Positions 48,166 through 60,271 of a DNA stretch of 64,000 bases are shown here, piece by piece (the stretch's first letter is position 1; every line of letters starts with the position of its first letter). The DNA is taken from NCBI GenBank assembly GCA_030762175.1, contig CM060834.1, positions 66,569,501 through 66,633,500 on the forward strand, given 5' to 3'. The DNA comes from Metallyticus violacea (lineage: Eukaryota > Arthropoda > Insecta > Mantodea > Metallyticidae). The notes below the pieces were generated by a model that was not told where the DNA came from, did not search any database, and saw nothing but the letters and a program-made list of their open reading frames with translations. A program made the position numbers and the translations under genes.

Positions 48166-49300
48166 TTGAGAGCCTCAGAAAAGCATATTATGCGCAAAGA
48201 ATCTCGAAAAGAAAAAAATTTTTTTTCGAAGATTGGAAACCTCGTTAGAATCACTTTTTTTCCGTTCTTATTTGAGATAACTGGTTCTCTTTCATTATAC
48301 TAGTTTGATAGCCTCAGACAAGCATATTATGCGCAAAGAATCTCGAAAAGAAAAAAAATTTTTTTCGAAGTTTGGAAACTTCCTTAGAATCACTTTTTAT
48401 CCATTCTTATTTGAGATAACTTGTTCTCTTTCATTATACTAGTTTGATAGCCTAAGACAAGCATATTATGCGCAAAGAATCTCGAAAAGAAAAAAATTTT
48501 TTTTCGAAGTTTGGAAACTTCGTTAGAATCACTTTCTTTCCGTTTTTATTTAAGATAACTTGTTCTCTTTCATTATACTAGTTTGATAGCCTGAGACAAG
48601 CATATTATGCGCAAAGAATCTCGAAAAGAAAAAAATTTTTTTTCGAAGTTTGGAAACTTCGTTAGAATCACTTTTTTTCCGTTCTTATTTAAGATAACTT
48701 GTTCTCTTTCATTATACTAGTTTGATAGCCTGAGACAAGCATATTATGCGCAAAGAATCTCGAAAAGAAAAAATTTTTTTTTCGAAGTTTGGAAACTTCG
48801 TTAGAATCACTTTTTTTCCGTTCTTATTTGAGATAACTGGTTCTCTTTCATTATACTAGTTTGAGAGCCTCAGAAAAGCATATTATGCGCAAAGAATCTC
48901 GAAAAGAAAAAAAAATTTTTTTTCGAAGTTTGGAAACTTCGTTAGAATCACTTTTTTTCCGTTCTTATTTAAGATTACTGGTTCTCTTTCATTATACTAA
49001 TTTGATAGCCTCAGAAAAGCATATTATGCGCAAAGAATCTCTAAAAGAAAAAATTTTTTTTTCGAAGTTTGGAAACTTCGTTAGAATCACTTTTTTTCCG
49101 TTCTTATTTGAGATAACTGGTTCTCTTTCATTATACTAGTTTGATAGCCTCAGAAAAGCATATTATGCGCAAAGAATCTCGAAAAGAAAAAATTTTTTTT
49201 TCGAAGATTGGAAACCTCGTTAGAATCACCTTTTTTCCGTTCTTATTTGAGATAACTGGTTCTCTTTCATTATACTAGTTTGATAGCCTCAGACAAGCAT
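48166..49300 (+). repeat. 13-monomer duplication, partial right copy
   Basis: Repeats the first 1.1 kb of the 1,776-bp unit. It then departs at about 49340, where the core becomes CCAAGTTAGG instead of GTTTGGATACTTCC (about 47570). Private changes are CCTAAGACAAGC (about 48452) and CACCTTTTTTCCG (about 49228). Confidence 0.82.
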
Positions 49301-52300
49301 ATTATGCGCAAAGAATCTCGAAAAGAAAAAAATTTTTTTTCCAAGTTAGGAAACTTCCTTAGAATCACTTTTTTTCCATTCTTATTTGAGATAACTTGTT
49401 CTCTTTCATTATACTTGTTTGATAGCCTGAGACAAGCATATTATGCGCAAAGAATCTCGAAAAGAAAAAAATTTTTTTTCGAAGTTTGGAAACTTCGTTA
49501 GAATCACTTTTTTTCCGTTCTTATTTGAGATAACTTGTTCTCTTTCATTATACTAGTTTGATAGCCTCAGACAAGCATATTATGCGCAAAGAATCTCGAA
49601 AAGAAAAAATTTTTTTTTCGAAGTTTGGAAAATTCGTTAGAATCACTTTTTTTCCGTTCTTATTTGAGATAACTTGTTCTCTTTCATTATACTAGTTTGA
49701 TAGCCTTAGACAAGCATATTATGCGCCAAGAATCTCGAAAAGAAAAAAATTTTTTTTCGAAGTTTGGAAACTTCCTTAGAATCACTTTTTATCCATTCTT
49801 ATTTGAGATAACTTGTTCTCTTTCATTATACTAGTTTGATAGACTTAGACAAGCATATTATGCGCAAAGAATCTCGAAAAGAAAAAAATTTTTTTTCGAA
49901 GTTTGGAAACTTCGTTAGAATCACTTTTTTTCCGTTCTTATTTAAAATAACTTGTTCTCTTTCATTATACTACTTTGATAGCCTCAGAAAACCATATTAT
50001 GCGCAAAGAATCTCGAAAAGAGAAATATTTTTTTTCGAAGATTGGAAACCTCGTTAGAATCACTTTTTTTCCGTTCTTATTTGAGATAACTGGTGCTCTT
50101 TCATTATACTAGTTTGATAGCCTTAGACAAGCATATTATGCGCAAAGTATCTCGAAAAGAAAAAAATTTTTTTTCGAAGTTTGGAAACTTCGTTAGAATC
50201 ACTTTTTTTCCGTTCTTATTTAAGATAACTTGTTCTCTTTCATTATACTAGTTTGATAGCCTGAGACAAGCATATTATTCGCAAAGAATTTCGAAAAGAA
50301 AAAAATTTTTTTTCGAAGTTTGGAAACTTCGTTAGAATCACTATTTTTCCATTCTTATTTGAGATAACTTGTTCTCTTTCATTATACTAGTTTGATAGCC
50401 TCAGACAAGCATATTATGCGCAAAGAATCTCGAAAAGAAAAAAATTTTTTTTCGAAGTTTGGAAAGTTCCTTAGCTCACTTTTTTTCCGTTCTTATTTAA
50501 GATTACTGGTTCTCTTTCATTATACTAGTTTGATAGCCTCAGACAAGCATATTATGCGCAAAGAATCTCGAAAAGAAAAAATTTTTTTTTCGAAGTTTGG
50601 AAACTTCGTTAGAATCACTTTTTTTCCGTTCTTATTTGAGATAACTGGTTCTCTTTCATTATACTAGTTTGATAGCCTTAGACAAGCATATTATGCGCAA
50701 AGAATCTCGAAAAGAAAAAAAATTTTTTTCGAAGTTTGGATACTTTGTTAGAATCACTTTTTTTCCGTTCTTATTTGAGATAACTGGTTCTCTTTCATTA
50801 TACTAGTTTGATAGCCTCAGAAAAGCATATTATGCGCAAAGAATTTCGAAAAGAAAAAAATTTTTTTTCGAAGATTGGAAACCTCGTTAGAATCACTTTT
50901 TTTCCGTTGTTATTTGAGATAACTGGTTCTCTTTCATTATACTAGTTTGATAGCCTCAGACAAGCATATTATGCGCAAAGAATCTCGAAAAGAAAAAAAA
51001 TTTTTTTCGAAGTTTGGAAACTTCCTTAGAATCACTTTTTTTCCGTTCTTATTTGAGATAACTGGTTCTCTTTCATTATACTACTTTGATAGCCTCAGAA
51101 AAGCATATTATGCGCAAAGAATCTCGAAAAGAAAAATATTTTTTTTCGAAGATTGGAAACCTCGTTAGAATCACTTTTTTTCCGTTCTTATTTGAGATAA
51201 CTGGTTCTCTTTCATTATACTAGTTTGATAGCCTCAGACAAGCATATTATGCGCAAAGAATCTCGAAAAGAAAAAAATTTTTTTTCGAAGTTTGGAAACT
51301 TCCTTAGAATCACTTTTTTTCCATTCTTATTTGAGATAATTTGTTCTCTTTCATTATACTTGTTTGATAGCCTTAGAGAAGCATATTATGCGCAAAGAAT
51401 CTCGAAAAGAAAAAAATTTTTTTTCGAAGTTTGGAAACTTCGTTAGAATCACTTTTTTTCCGTTCTTATTTAAGATTACTGGTTCTCTTTCATTATACTA
51501 GTTTGATAGCCTCAGACAAGCATATTATGCGCAAAGAATCTCGAAAAGAAAAAAATTTTTTTTCGAAGTTTTGAAAATTCGTTAGAATCACTTTTTTTCC
51601 GTTCTTATTTGAGATAACTTGTTCTCTTTCATTATACTAGTTTGATAGCCTTAGACAAGCATATTATGCGCAAAGAATCTCGAAAAGAAAAAAAATTTTT
51701 TTCGAAGTTTGGAAACTTCCTTAGAATCACTTTTTTTCCGTTCTTATTTGAGATAACTGGTTCTCTTTCATTATACTAGTTTGATAGCCTCAGAAAAGCA
51801 TATTATGCGCAAAGAATCTCGAAAAGAAAAAAATTTTTTTTCGAAGATTGGAAACCTCGTTAGAATCACTTTTTTTCCGTTCTTATTTGAGATAACTGGT
51901 TCTCTTTCATTATTTTAGTTTGATAGCCTCAGACAAGCATATTATGCGCAAATAATCTCGATAAGAAAAAACTTTTTTTTCGAAGTTTGGAAACTTCCTT
52001 AGAATCACTTTTTTTCCGTTCTTATTTGAGATAACTTGTTCTCTTTCATTATACTATTTTGATAGCGTTAGACAAGCATATTATGCGCAAAGAATCTCGA
52101 AAAGAAAAAAATTTTTTTTCGAAGTTTGAAAACTTCGTTAGAATCACTTTTTTTCCGTTCTTATTTGAGATAACTGGTTCTCTTTCATTATACTAGTTTG
52201 ATAGCCTCAGAAAAGCATATTATGCCACAAAAGAATCTCGAAAAGAAAAAAATTTTTTTTCGAAGTTTGGAAACCTCCTTAGAATCACTTTTTTTCCATT

Positions 52301-53150
52301 CTTATTTGAGATAACTTGTTCTCTTTCATTATACTAGTTTGATAGCCTCAGACAAGCATATTATGCGCAAAGAATCTCGAAAAGAAAAAAATTTTTTTTC
52401 GAAGTTTGGAAACTTCGTTAGAATCACTTTTTTTCCGTTCTTATTTGAGATAACTTGTTCTCTTTCATTATACTTGTTTGATAGCCTCAGACAAGCATAT
52501 TATGCGCAAAGAATCTCGAAAAGAAAAAAATTTTTTTTCGAAGTTTGGAAACTTCCTTAGAATCACTTTTTATCCATTCTTATTTGAGATAACTTGTTCT
52601 CTTTCATTATACTAGTTTGATAGCCTTAGACAAGCATATTATGCGCAAAGTATCTCGAAAAGAAAAAAATTTTTTTTCGAAGTTTGGAAACTTCGTTAGA
52701 ATCACTTTTTTTCCGTTCTTATTTAAGATAACTTGTTCTCTTTCATTATACTAGTTTGATAGCCTGAGACAAGCATATTATGCGCAAAGAATTTCGAAAA
52801 GAAAAAAATTTTTTTTCGAAGTTTGGAAACTTCGTTAGAATCACTATTTTTCCATTCTTATTTGAGATAATTTGTTCTCTTTCATTATACTAGTTTGATA
52901 GCCTCAGACAAGCATATTATGCGCAAAGAATCTCGAAAAGAAAAAAATTTTTTTTCGAAGTTTGGAAAGTTCCTTAGAATCACTTTTTTTCCGTTCTTAT
53001 TTAAGATTACTGGTTCTCTTTCATTATACTAGTTTGATAGCCTCGAACAAGCATATTATGCGCAAAGAATCTCGAAAAGAAAAAATTTTTTTTTCGAAGT
53101 TTGGAAACTTCGTTAGAATCACTTTTTTTCCGTTCTTATTTGAGATAACT
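49280..53150 (+). repeat. 41-monomer repeat, copy F1
   Basis: Matches F2 at +5,696 or +5,697 bp over most of its length: GCGCCAAG (about 49724 and 55420), GAGAAATATT with ACTACTTTGATAG (49975 and 55671), GCGCAAAGTATC (about 50139 and 55835), GGAAAGTTCC (about 50461 and 56157), ACTACTTTGATAG (51086 and 56783), delta core (51572 and 57269) and CATTATTTTAG (about 51909 and 57606). Before about 49.7 kb the offset is smaller because F2 has an extra monomer near 55253. Private changes are TTAGCTCAC (about 50470) and ATGCCACAAAAG (about 52222, 2-bp insertion). Confidence 0.87.
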
Positions 53151-53673
53151 GGTTCTCTTTCATTATACTAGTTTGATAGCCTTAGACAAGCATATTATGC
53201 GCAAAGAATCTCGAAAAGAAAAAAAATTTTTTTCGAAGTTTGGATACTTCGTTAGAATCACTTTTTTTCCGTTCTTATTTGAGATAACTGGTTCTCTTTC
53301 ATTATACTAGTTTGATAGCCTCAGAAAAGCATATTATGCGCAAAGAATTTCGAAAAGAAAAAAATTTTTTTTCGAAGTTTGGAAACCTCGTTAGAATCAC
53401 TTTTTTTCCGTTGTTATTTGAGATAACTGGTTCTCTTTCATTATACTAGTTTGATAGCCTTAGACAAGCATATTATGCGCAAAGAATCTCGAAAAAAAAA
53501 AAAATTTTTTTCGAAGTTTGGAAACTTCGTTAGAATCACTTTTTTTCCGCTCTTATTTGAGATAACTTGTTCTCTTTCATTATACTAATTTGATAGCCTC
53601 AGACAAGCATATTATGAGCAAAGAATCTCGAAAAGAAAAAAATTTTTTTTCGAAGTTTGGAAACTTCGTTAGA
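52700..53673 (+). repeat. 7-monomer tandem duplication, left copy
   Basis: A 973-bp unit. GAATTTCG with CACTATTTTTCCATTC (about 52850 and 53820), GGAAAGTTCC (about 52965 and 53938), GGATACTTCG (about 53245 and 54218), CCGTTGTTATTTG (about 53409 and 54382), the GAAAAAAAAAAAA block (about 53490 and 54466), CCGCTCTTATTTG (about 53547 and 54521) and ATTATGAGC (about 53611 and 54584) all repeat. Confidence 0.88.
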
Positions 53674-54650
53674 ATCACTTTTTTTCCGTTCTTATTTAAG
53701 ATAACTTGTTCTCTTTCATTATACTAGTTTGATAGCCTGAGACAAGCATATTATGCGCAAAGAATTTCGAAAAGAAAAAAATTTTTTTTCGAAGTTTGGA
53801 AACTTCGTTAGAATCACTATTTTTCCATTCTTATTTGAGATAACTGGTTCTCTTTCATTATACTAGTTTGATAGCCTCAGACAAGCATATTATGCGCAAA
53901 GAATCTCGAAAAGAAAAAAATTTTTTTTCGAAGTTTGGAAAGTTCCTTAGAATCACTTTTTTTCCGTTCTTATTTAAGATTACTGGTTCTCTTTCATTAT
54001 ACTAGTTTGATAGCCTCAGACAAGCATATTATGCGCAAAGAATCTCGAAAAGAAAAAATTTTTTTTTCGAAGTTTGGAAACTTCGTTAGAATCACTTTTT
54101 TTCCGTTCTTATTTGAGATAACTGGTTCTCTTTCATTATACTAGTTTGATAGCCTTAGACAAGCATATTATGCGCAAAGAATCTCGAAAAGAAAAAAAAT
54201 TTTTTTCGAAGTTTGGATACTTCGTTAGAATCACTTTTTTTCCGTTCTTATTTGAGATAACTGGTTCTCTTTCATTATACTAGTTTGATAGCCTCAGAAA
54301 AGCATATTATGCGCAAAGAATTTCGAAAAGAAAAAAATTTTTTTTCGAAGATTGGAAACCTCGTTAGAATCACTTTTTTTCCGTTGTTATTTGAGATAAC
54401 TGGTTCTCTTTCATTATACTAGTTTGATAGCCTTAGACAAGCATATTATGCGCAAAGAATCTCGAAAAAAAAAAAAATTTTTTTCGAAGTTTGGAAACTT
54501 CATTAGAATCACTTTTTTTCCGCTCTTATTTGAGATAACTTGTTCTCTTTCATTATACTAATTTGATAGCCTCAGACAAGCATATTATGAGCAAAGAATC
54601 TCGAAAAGAAAAAAAATTTTTTTCGAAGTTTGGAAACTTCGTTAGAATCA
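53674..54650 (+). repeat. 7-monomer tandem duplication, right copy
   Basis: Second 973-bp copy. It differs from the left by a GATTGG core near 54350 (left copy GTTTGG near 53377), by CTTCATTAG near 54498 and by an eight-T CTTTTTTTTCGTTC near 54653. F2 does not contain this extra unit, so it arose after, or independently of, the F1-F2 event. Confidence 0.86.
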
Positions 54651-54840
54651 CTTTTTTTTCGTTCTTATTTAAGATTACTGGTTCTCTTTCATTATACTAG
54701 TTTGATAGCCTCAGACAAGCATATTATGCGCAAAGAATCTCGAAAAGAAAAAAATTTTTTTTCGAAGTTTGGAAACTTCCTTAGAATCACTTTTTTTCCA
54801 TTCTTATTTGAGATTACTGTTTCTCTTTCATTATACTAGT

Positions 54841-57800
54841 TTGATAGCCTCAGAAAAGCATATTATGCGCAAAGAATCTCGAAAAGAAAAAAATTTTTTT
54901 TCCGAGTTAGGAAACTTCCTTAGAATCACTTTTTTTCCATTCTTATTTGAGATAACTTGTTCTCTTTCATTATACTTGTTTGATAGCCTGAGACAAGCAT
55001 ATTATGCGCAAAGAATCTCGAAAAGAAAAAAATTTTTTTTCGAAGTTTGGAAACTTCGTTAGAATCACTTTTTTTCCGTTCTTATTTGAGATAACTTGTT
55101 CTCTTTCATTATACTAGTTTGATATAGACAAGCATATTATGCGCAAAGAATCTCGAAAAGAAAAAATTTTTTTTTCGAAGTTTGGAAAATTCGTTAGAAT
55201 CACTTTTTTTCCGTTCTTATTTGAGATAACTTGTTCTCTTTCATTATACTAGTTTGATAGCCTTAGACAAGCATATTATGCGCAAAGAATCTCGAAAAGA
55301 AAAAAAATTTTTTTCGAAGTTTGGAAACTTCGTTAGAAACACTTTTTTTCCGTTCTTATTTGAGATAACTGGTTCTCTTTCATTATACTAGTTTTATAGC
55401 CTCAGACAAGCATATTGTGCGCCAAGAATCTCGAAAAGAAAAAAATTTTTTTTCGAAGTTTGGAAACTTCCTTAGAATCACTTTTTATCCATTCTTATTT
55501 GAGATAACTTGTTCTCTTTCATTATACTAGTTTGATAGACTTAGACAAGCATATTATGCGCAAAGAATCTCGAAAAGAAAAAAATTTTTTTTCGAAGTTT
55601 GGAAACTTCGTTAGAATCACTTTTTTTCCGTTCTTATTTAAGATAACTTGTTCTCTTTCATTATACTACTTTGATAGCCTCAGAAAACCATATTATGCGC
55701 AAAGAATCTCGAAAAGAGAAATATTTTTTTTCGAAGATTGGAAACCTCGTTAGAATCACTTTTTTTCCGTTCTTATTTGAGATAACTGGTGCTCTTTCAT
55801 TATACTAGTTTGATAGCCTTAGACAAGCATATTATGCGCAAAGTATCTCGAAAAGAAAAAAATTTTTTTTCGAAGTTTGGAAACTTCGTTAGAATCACTT
55901 TTTTTCCGTTCTTATTTAAGATAACTTGTTCTCTTTCATTATACTAGTTTGATAGCCTGAGACAAGCATATTATGCGCAAAGAATTTCGAAAAGAAAAAA
56001 ATTTTTTTTCGAAGTTTGGAAACTTCGTTAGAATCACTATTTTTCCATTCTTATTTGAGATAACTTGTTCTCTTTCATTATACTAGTTTGATAGCCTCAG
56101 ACAAGCATATTATGCGCAAAGAATCTCGAAAAGAAAAAAATTTTTTTTCGAAGTTTGGAAAGTTCCTTAGAATCACTTTTTTTCCGTTCTTATTTAAGAT
56201 TACTGGTTCTCTTTCATTATACTAGTTTGATAGCCTCAGACAAGCATATTATGCGCAAAGAATCTCGAAAAGAAAAAATTTTTTTTTCGAAGTTTGGAAA
56301 CTTCGTTAGAATCACTTTTTTTCCGTTCTTATTTGAGATAACTGGTTCTCTTTCATTATACTAGTTTGATAGCCTTAGACAAGCATATTATGCGCAAAGA
56401 ATCTCGAAAAGAAAAAAAATTTTTTTCGAAGTTTGGATACTTCGTTAGAATCACTTTTTTTCCGTTCTTATTTGAGATAACTGGTTCTCTTTCATTATAC
56501 TAGTTTGATAGCCTCAGAAAAGCATATTATGCGCAAAGAATTTCGAAAAGAAAAAAATTTTTTTTCGAAGATTGGAAACCTCGTTAGAATCACTTTTTTT
56601 CCGTTGTTATTTGAGATAACTGGTTCTCTTTCATTATACTAGTTTGATAGCCTCAGACAAGCATATTATGCGCAAAGAATCTCGAAAAGAAAAAAAATTT
56701 TTTTCGAAGTTTGGAAACTTCCTTAGAATCACTTTTTTTCCGTTCTTATTTGAGATAACTGGTTCTCTTTCATTATACTACTTTGATAGCCTCAGAAAAG
56801 CATATTATGCGCAAAGAATCTCGAAAAGAAAAATATTTTTTTTCGAAGATTGGAAACCTCGTTAGAATCACTTTTTTTCCGTTCTTATTTGAGATAACTG
56901 GTTCTCTTTCATTATACTAGTTTGATAGCCTCAGACAAGCATATTATGCGCAAAGAATCTCGAAAAGAAAAAAATTTTTTTTCGAAGTTTGGAAACTTCC
57001 TTAGAATCACTTTTTTTCCATTCTTATTTGAGATAACTTGTTCTCTTTCATTATACTTGTTTGATAGCCTTAGACAAGCATATTATGCGCAAAGAATCTC
57101 GAAAAGAAAAAAATTTTTTTTCGAAGTTTGGAAACTTCGTTAGAATCACTTTTTTTCCGTTCTTATTTAAGATTACTGGTTCTCTTTCATTATACTAGTT
57201 TGATAGCCTCAGACAAGCATATTATGCGCAAAGAATCTCGAAAAGAAAAAAATTTTTTTTCGAAGTTTTGAAAATTCGTTAGAATCACTTTTTTTCCGTT
57301 CTTATTTGAGATAACTTGTTCTCTTTCATTATACTAGTTTGATAGCCTTAGACAAGCATATTATGCGCAAAGAATCTCGAAAAGAAAAAAAAATTTTTTT
57401 CGAAGTTTGGAAACTTCGTTAGAATCACTTTTTTTCCGTTCTTATTTGAGATAACTGGTTCTCTTTCATTATACTAGTTTGATAGCCTCAGAAAAGCATA
57501 TTATGCGCAAAGAATCTCGAAAAGAAAAAAATTTTTTTTCGAAGATTGGAAACCTCGTTAGAATCACTTTTTTTCCGTTCTTATTTGAGATAACTGGTTC
57601 TCTTTCATTATTTTAGTTTGATAGCCTCAGACAAGCATATTATGCGCAAATAATCTCGATAAGAAAAAACTTTTTTTTCGAAGTTTGGAAACTTCCTTAG
57701 AATCACTTTTTTTCCGTTCTTATTTGAGATAACTTGTTCTCTTTCATTATACTAGTTTGATAGCGTTAGACAAGCATATTATGCGCAAAGAATCTCGAAA

Positions 57801-58840
57801 AGAAAAAAATTTTTTTTCGAAGTTTGAAAACTTCGTTAGAATCACTTTTTTTCCGTTCTTATTTGAGATAACTGGTTCTCTTTCATTATACTAGTTTGAT
57901 AGCCTCAGAAAAGCATATTATGCGCAAAGAATCTCGAAAAGAAAAAAATTTTTTTTCGAAGTTTGGAAACCTCCTTAGAATCACTTTTTTTCCATTCTTA
58001 TTTGAGATAACTTGTTCTCTTTCATTATACTAGTTTGATAGCCTCAGACAAGCATATTATGCGCAAAGAATCTCGAAAAGAAAAAAATTTTTTTTCGAAG
58101 TTTGGAAACTTCGTTAGAATCACTTTTTTTCCGTTCTTATTTGAGATAACTTGTTCTCTTTCATTATACTTGTTTGATAGCCTCAGACAAGCATATTATG
58201 CGCAAAGAATCTCGAAAAGAAAAAAATTTTTTTTCGAAGTTTGGAAACTTCCTTAGAATCACTTTTTATCCATTCTTATTTGAGATAACTTGTTCTCTTT
58301 CATTATACTAGTTTGATAGCCTTAGACAAGCATATTATGCGCAAAGTATCTCGAAAAGAAAAAAATTTTTTTTCGAAGTTTGGAAACTTCGTTAGAATCA
58401 CTTTTTTTCCGTTCTTATTTAAGATAACTTGTTCTCTTTCATTATACTAGTTTGATAGCCTGAGACAAGCATATTATGCGCAAAGAATTTCGAAAAGAAA
58501 AAAATTTTTTTTCGAAGTTTGGAAACTTCGTTAGAATCACTATTTTTCCATTCTTATTTGAGATAACTGGTTCTCTTTCATTATACTAGTTTGATAGCCT
58601 CAGACAAGCATATTATGCGCAAAGAATCTCGAAAAGAAAAAAATTTTTTTTCGAAGTTTGGAAAGTTCCTTAGAATCACTTTTTTTCCGTTCTTATTTAA
58701 GATTACTGGTTCTCTTTCATTATACTAGTTTGATAGCCTCAGACAAGCATATTATGCGCAAAGAATCTCGAAAAGAAAAAATTTTTTTTTCGAAGTTTGG
58801 AAACTTCGTTAGAATCACTTTTTTTCCGTTCTTATTTGAG
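54841..58840 (+). repeat. 41-monomer repeat, copy F2
   Basis: Right copy of the F pair. It includes GATATAGAC at 55121 (a 4-bp loss of GCCT), CATATTGTGCGCCAAG near 55413, and an extra monomer near 55253. It follows F1 at +5,696 bp up to about 58.84 kb. There it switches to CTTGTTATCTTTC, where F1 (about 53150) has CTGGTTCTCTTTC. Confidence 0.87.
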
Positions 58841-60271
58841 ATAACTTGTTATCTTTCATTATACTAGTTTGATAGCCTTAGACAAGCATATTATGCGCAA
58901 AGAATCTCGAAAAGAAAAAAATTTTTTTTCGAAGTTTGGAAACTTCGTTAGAATCACTTTTTTTCCGTTCTTATTTGAGATAACTGGTTCTCTTTCATTA
59001 TACTGGTTTGATAGCCTCAAACAAGCATATTATGCGCAAAGAATCTCGAAAAGAAAAAAATTTTTTTTCGAAGTTTGGAAACTTCGTTAGAATCACTTTT
59101 TTTCCGTTCTTATTTGTGATAACTGGTTCTCTTTCATTATACTAGTTTGAGAGCCTCAGAAAAGCATATTATGCGCAAAGAATCTCGAAAAGAAAAAAAT
59201 TTTTTTTCGAAGATTGGAAAGCTCGTTAGAATCACTTTTTTTCCGTTCTTATTTGAGATAACTGGTTCTCTTTCATTATACCAGTTTGATAGCCTCAGAC
59301 AAGCATATTATGCGCAAAGAATCTCGAAAAGAAAAAAATTTTTTTTCGAAGTTTGGAAACTTCCTTAGAATCACTTTTTATCCATTCTTATTTGAGATAA
59401 CTTGTTCTCTTTCATTATACTAGTTTGATAAGTTTAGACAAGCATATAATGCGCAAAGAATCTCGAAAAGAAAAAAATTTTTTTTCGAAGTTTGGAAACT
59501 TCCTTAGAATCACTTTTTTTCCATTCTTATTTGAGATAACTTGTTCTCTTTCATTATACTTGTTTGATAGCCTTAGACAAGCATATTATGCGCAAAGAAT
59601 CTCGAAAAGAAAAAAATTTTTTTTCGAAGTTTGGAAACTTCGTTAGAATCACTTTTTTCCGTTCTTATTTAAGATTACTGGTTCTCTTTCATTATACTAG
59701 TTTGATAGCCTCAGACAAGCATATTATGCGCAAAGAATCTCGAAAAGAAAAAAATTTTTTTTCGAAGTTTTGAAAATTCGTTAGAATCACTTTTTTTCCG
59801 TTCTTATTTGAGATAACTTGTTCTCTTTCATTATACTAGTTTGATAGCCTTAGACAAGTATATTATGCGCAAAGAATCTCGAAAAGAAAAAAAATTTTTT
59901 TCGAAGTTTGGAAACTTCGTTAGAATCACTTTTTTTCCGTTCTTATTTGAGATAACTGGTTCTCTTTCATTATACTAGTTTGATAGCCTCAGAAAAGCAT
60001 ATTATGCGCAAAGAATCTCAAAAAGAAAAAAATTTTTTTTCGAAGATTGGAAACCTCGTTAGAATCACTTTTTTTCCGTTCTTATTTGAGATAACTGGTT
60101 CTCTTTCATTATACTAGTTTGATAGCCTCAGACAAGCATATTATGCGCAAAGAATCTCGATAAGAAAAAAATTTTTTTTCGAAGTTTGGAAACTTCCTTA
60201 GAATCACTTTTTTTCCGTTCTTATTTGAGATAACTTGTTCTCTTTCATTAAACTAGTTTGATAGCCTCAGA
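57075..60271 (+). repeat. 23-monomer tandem duplication, left copy
   Basis: A 3,197-bp unit made of an F-type left part (to about 58840) and a 42.6-kb-type right part. All landmarks recur at +3,197 bp: delta core (57269 and 60466; 59771 and 62968), A9T7 block (about 57385 and 60582), CATTATTTTAG (about 57606 and 60803), GGAAAGTTCC (about 58660 and 61857), TTGATAAGTTTAGAC (59425 and 62622), GACAAGTATATT (about 59850 and 63047) and CTCAAAAAG (about 60016 and 63214). The unit ends at an unusual CATTAAACTAG near 60247. Confidence 0.9.
58790..58870 (+). other. Chimeric junction between two repeat lineages
   Basis: Left of about 58840 the sequence follows 49.8-53.1 kb at an offset of 5,696 bp. Right of it the sequence follows 42.6-44.0 kb at 16,230 bp, including the private changes TTATTTGTGATAAC, TATACCAG and TTGATAAGTTTAGAC. 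The first donor-specific word is CTTGTTATCTTTC near 58847. An identical copy of the junction lies at about 62043 because of the 23-monomer duplication. Confidence 0.85.

Noticed and set aside
47920..48303. 127-codon open frame, the longest here
   Set aside because: It is three monomers read through because the 32-bp deletion shifts the frame. It has no start context, domain or conservation outside the satellite, and a neighbouring undeleted copy lacks it.
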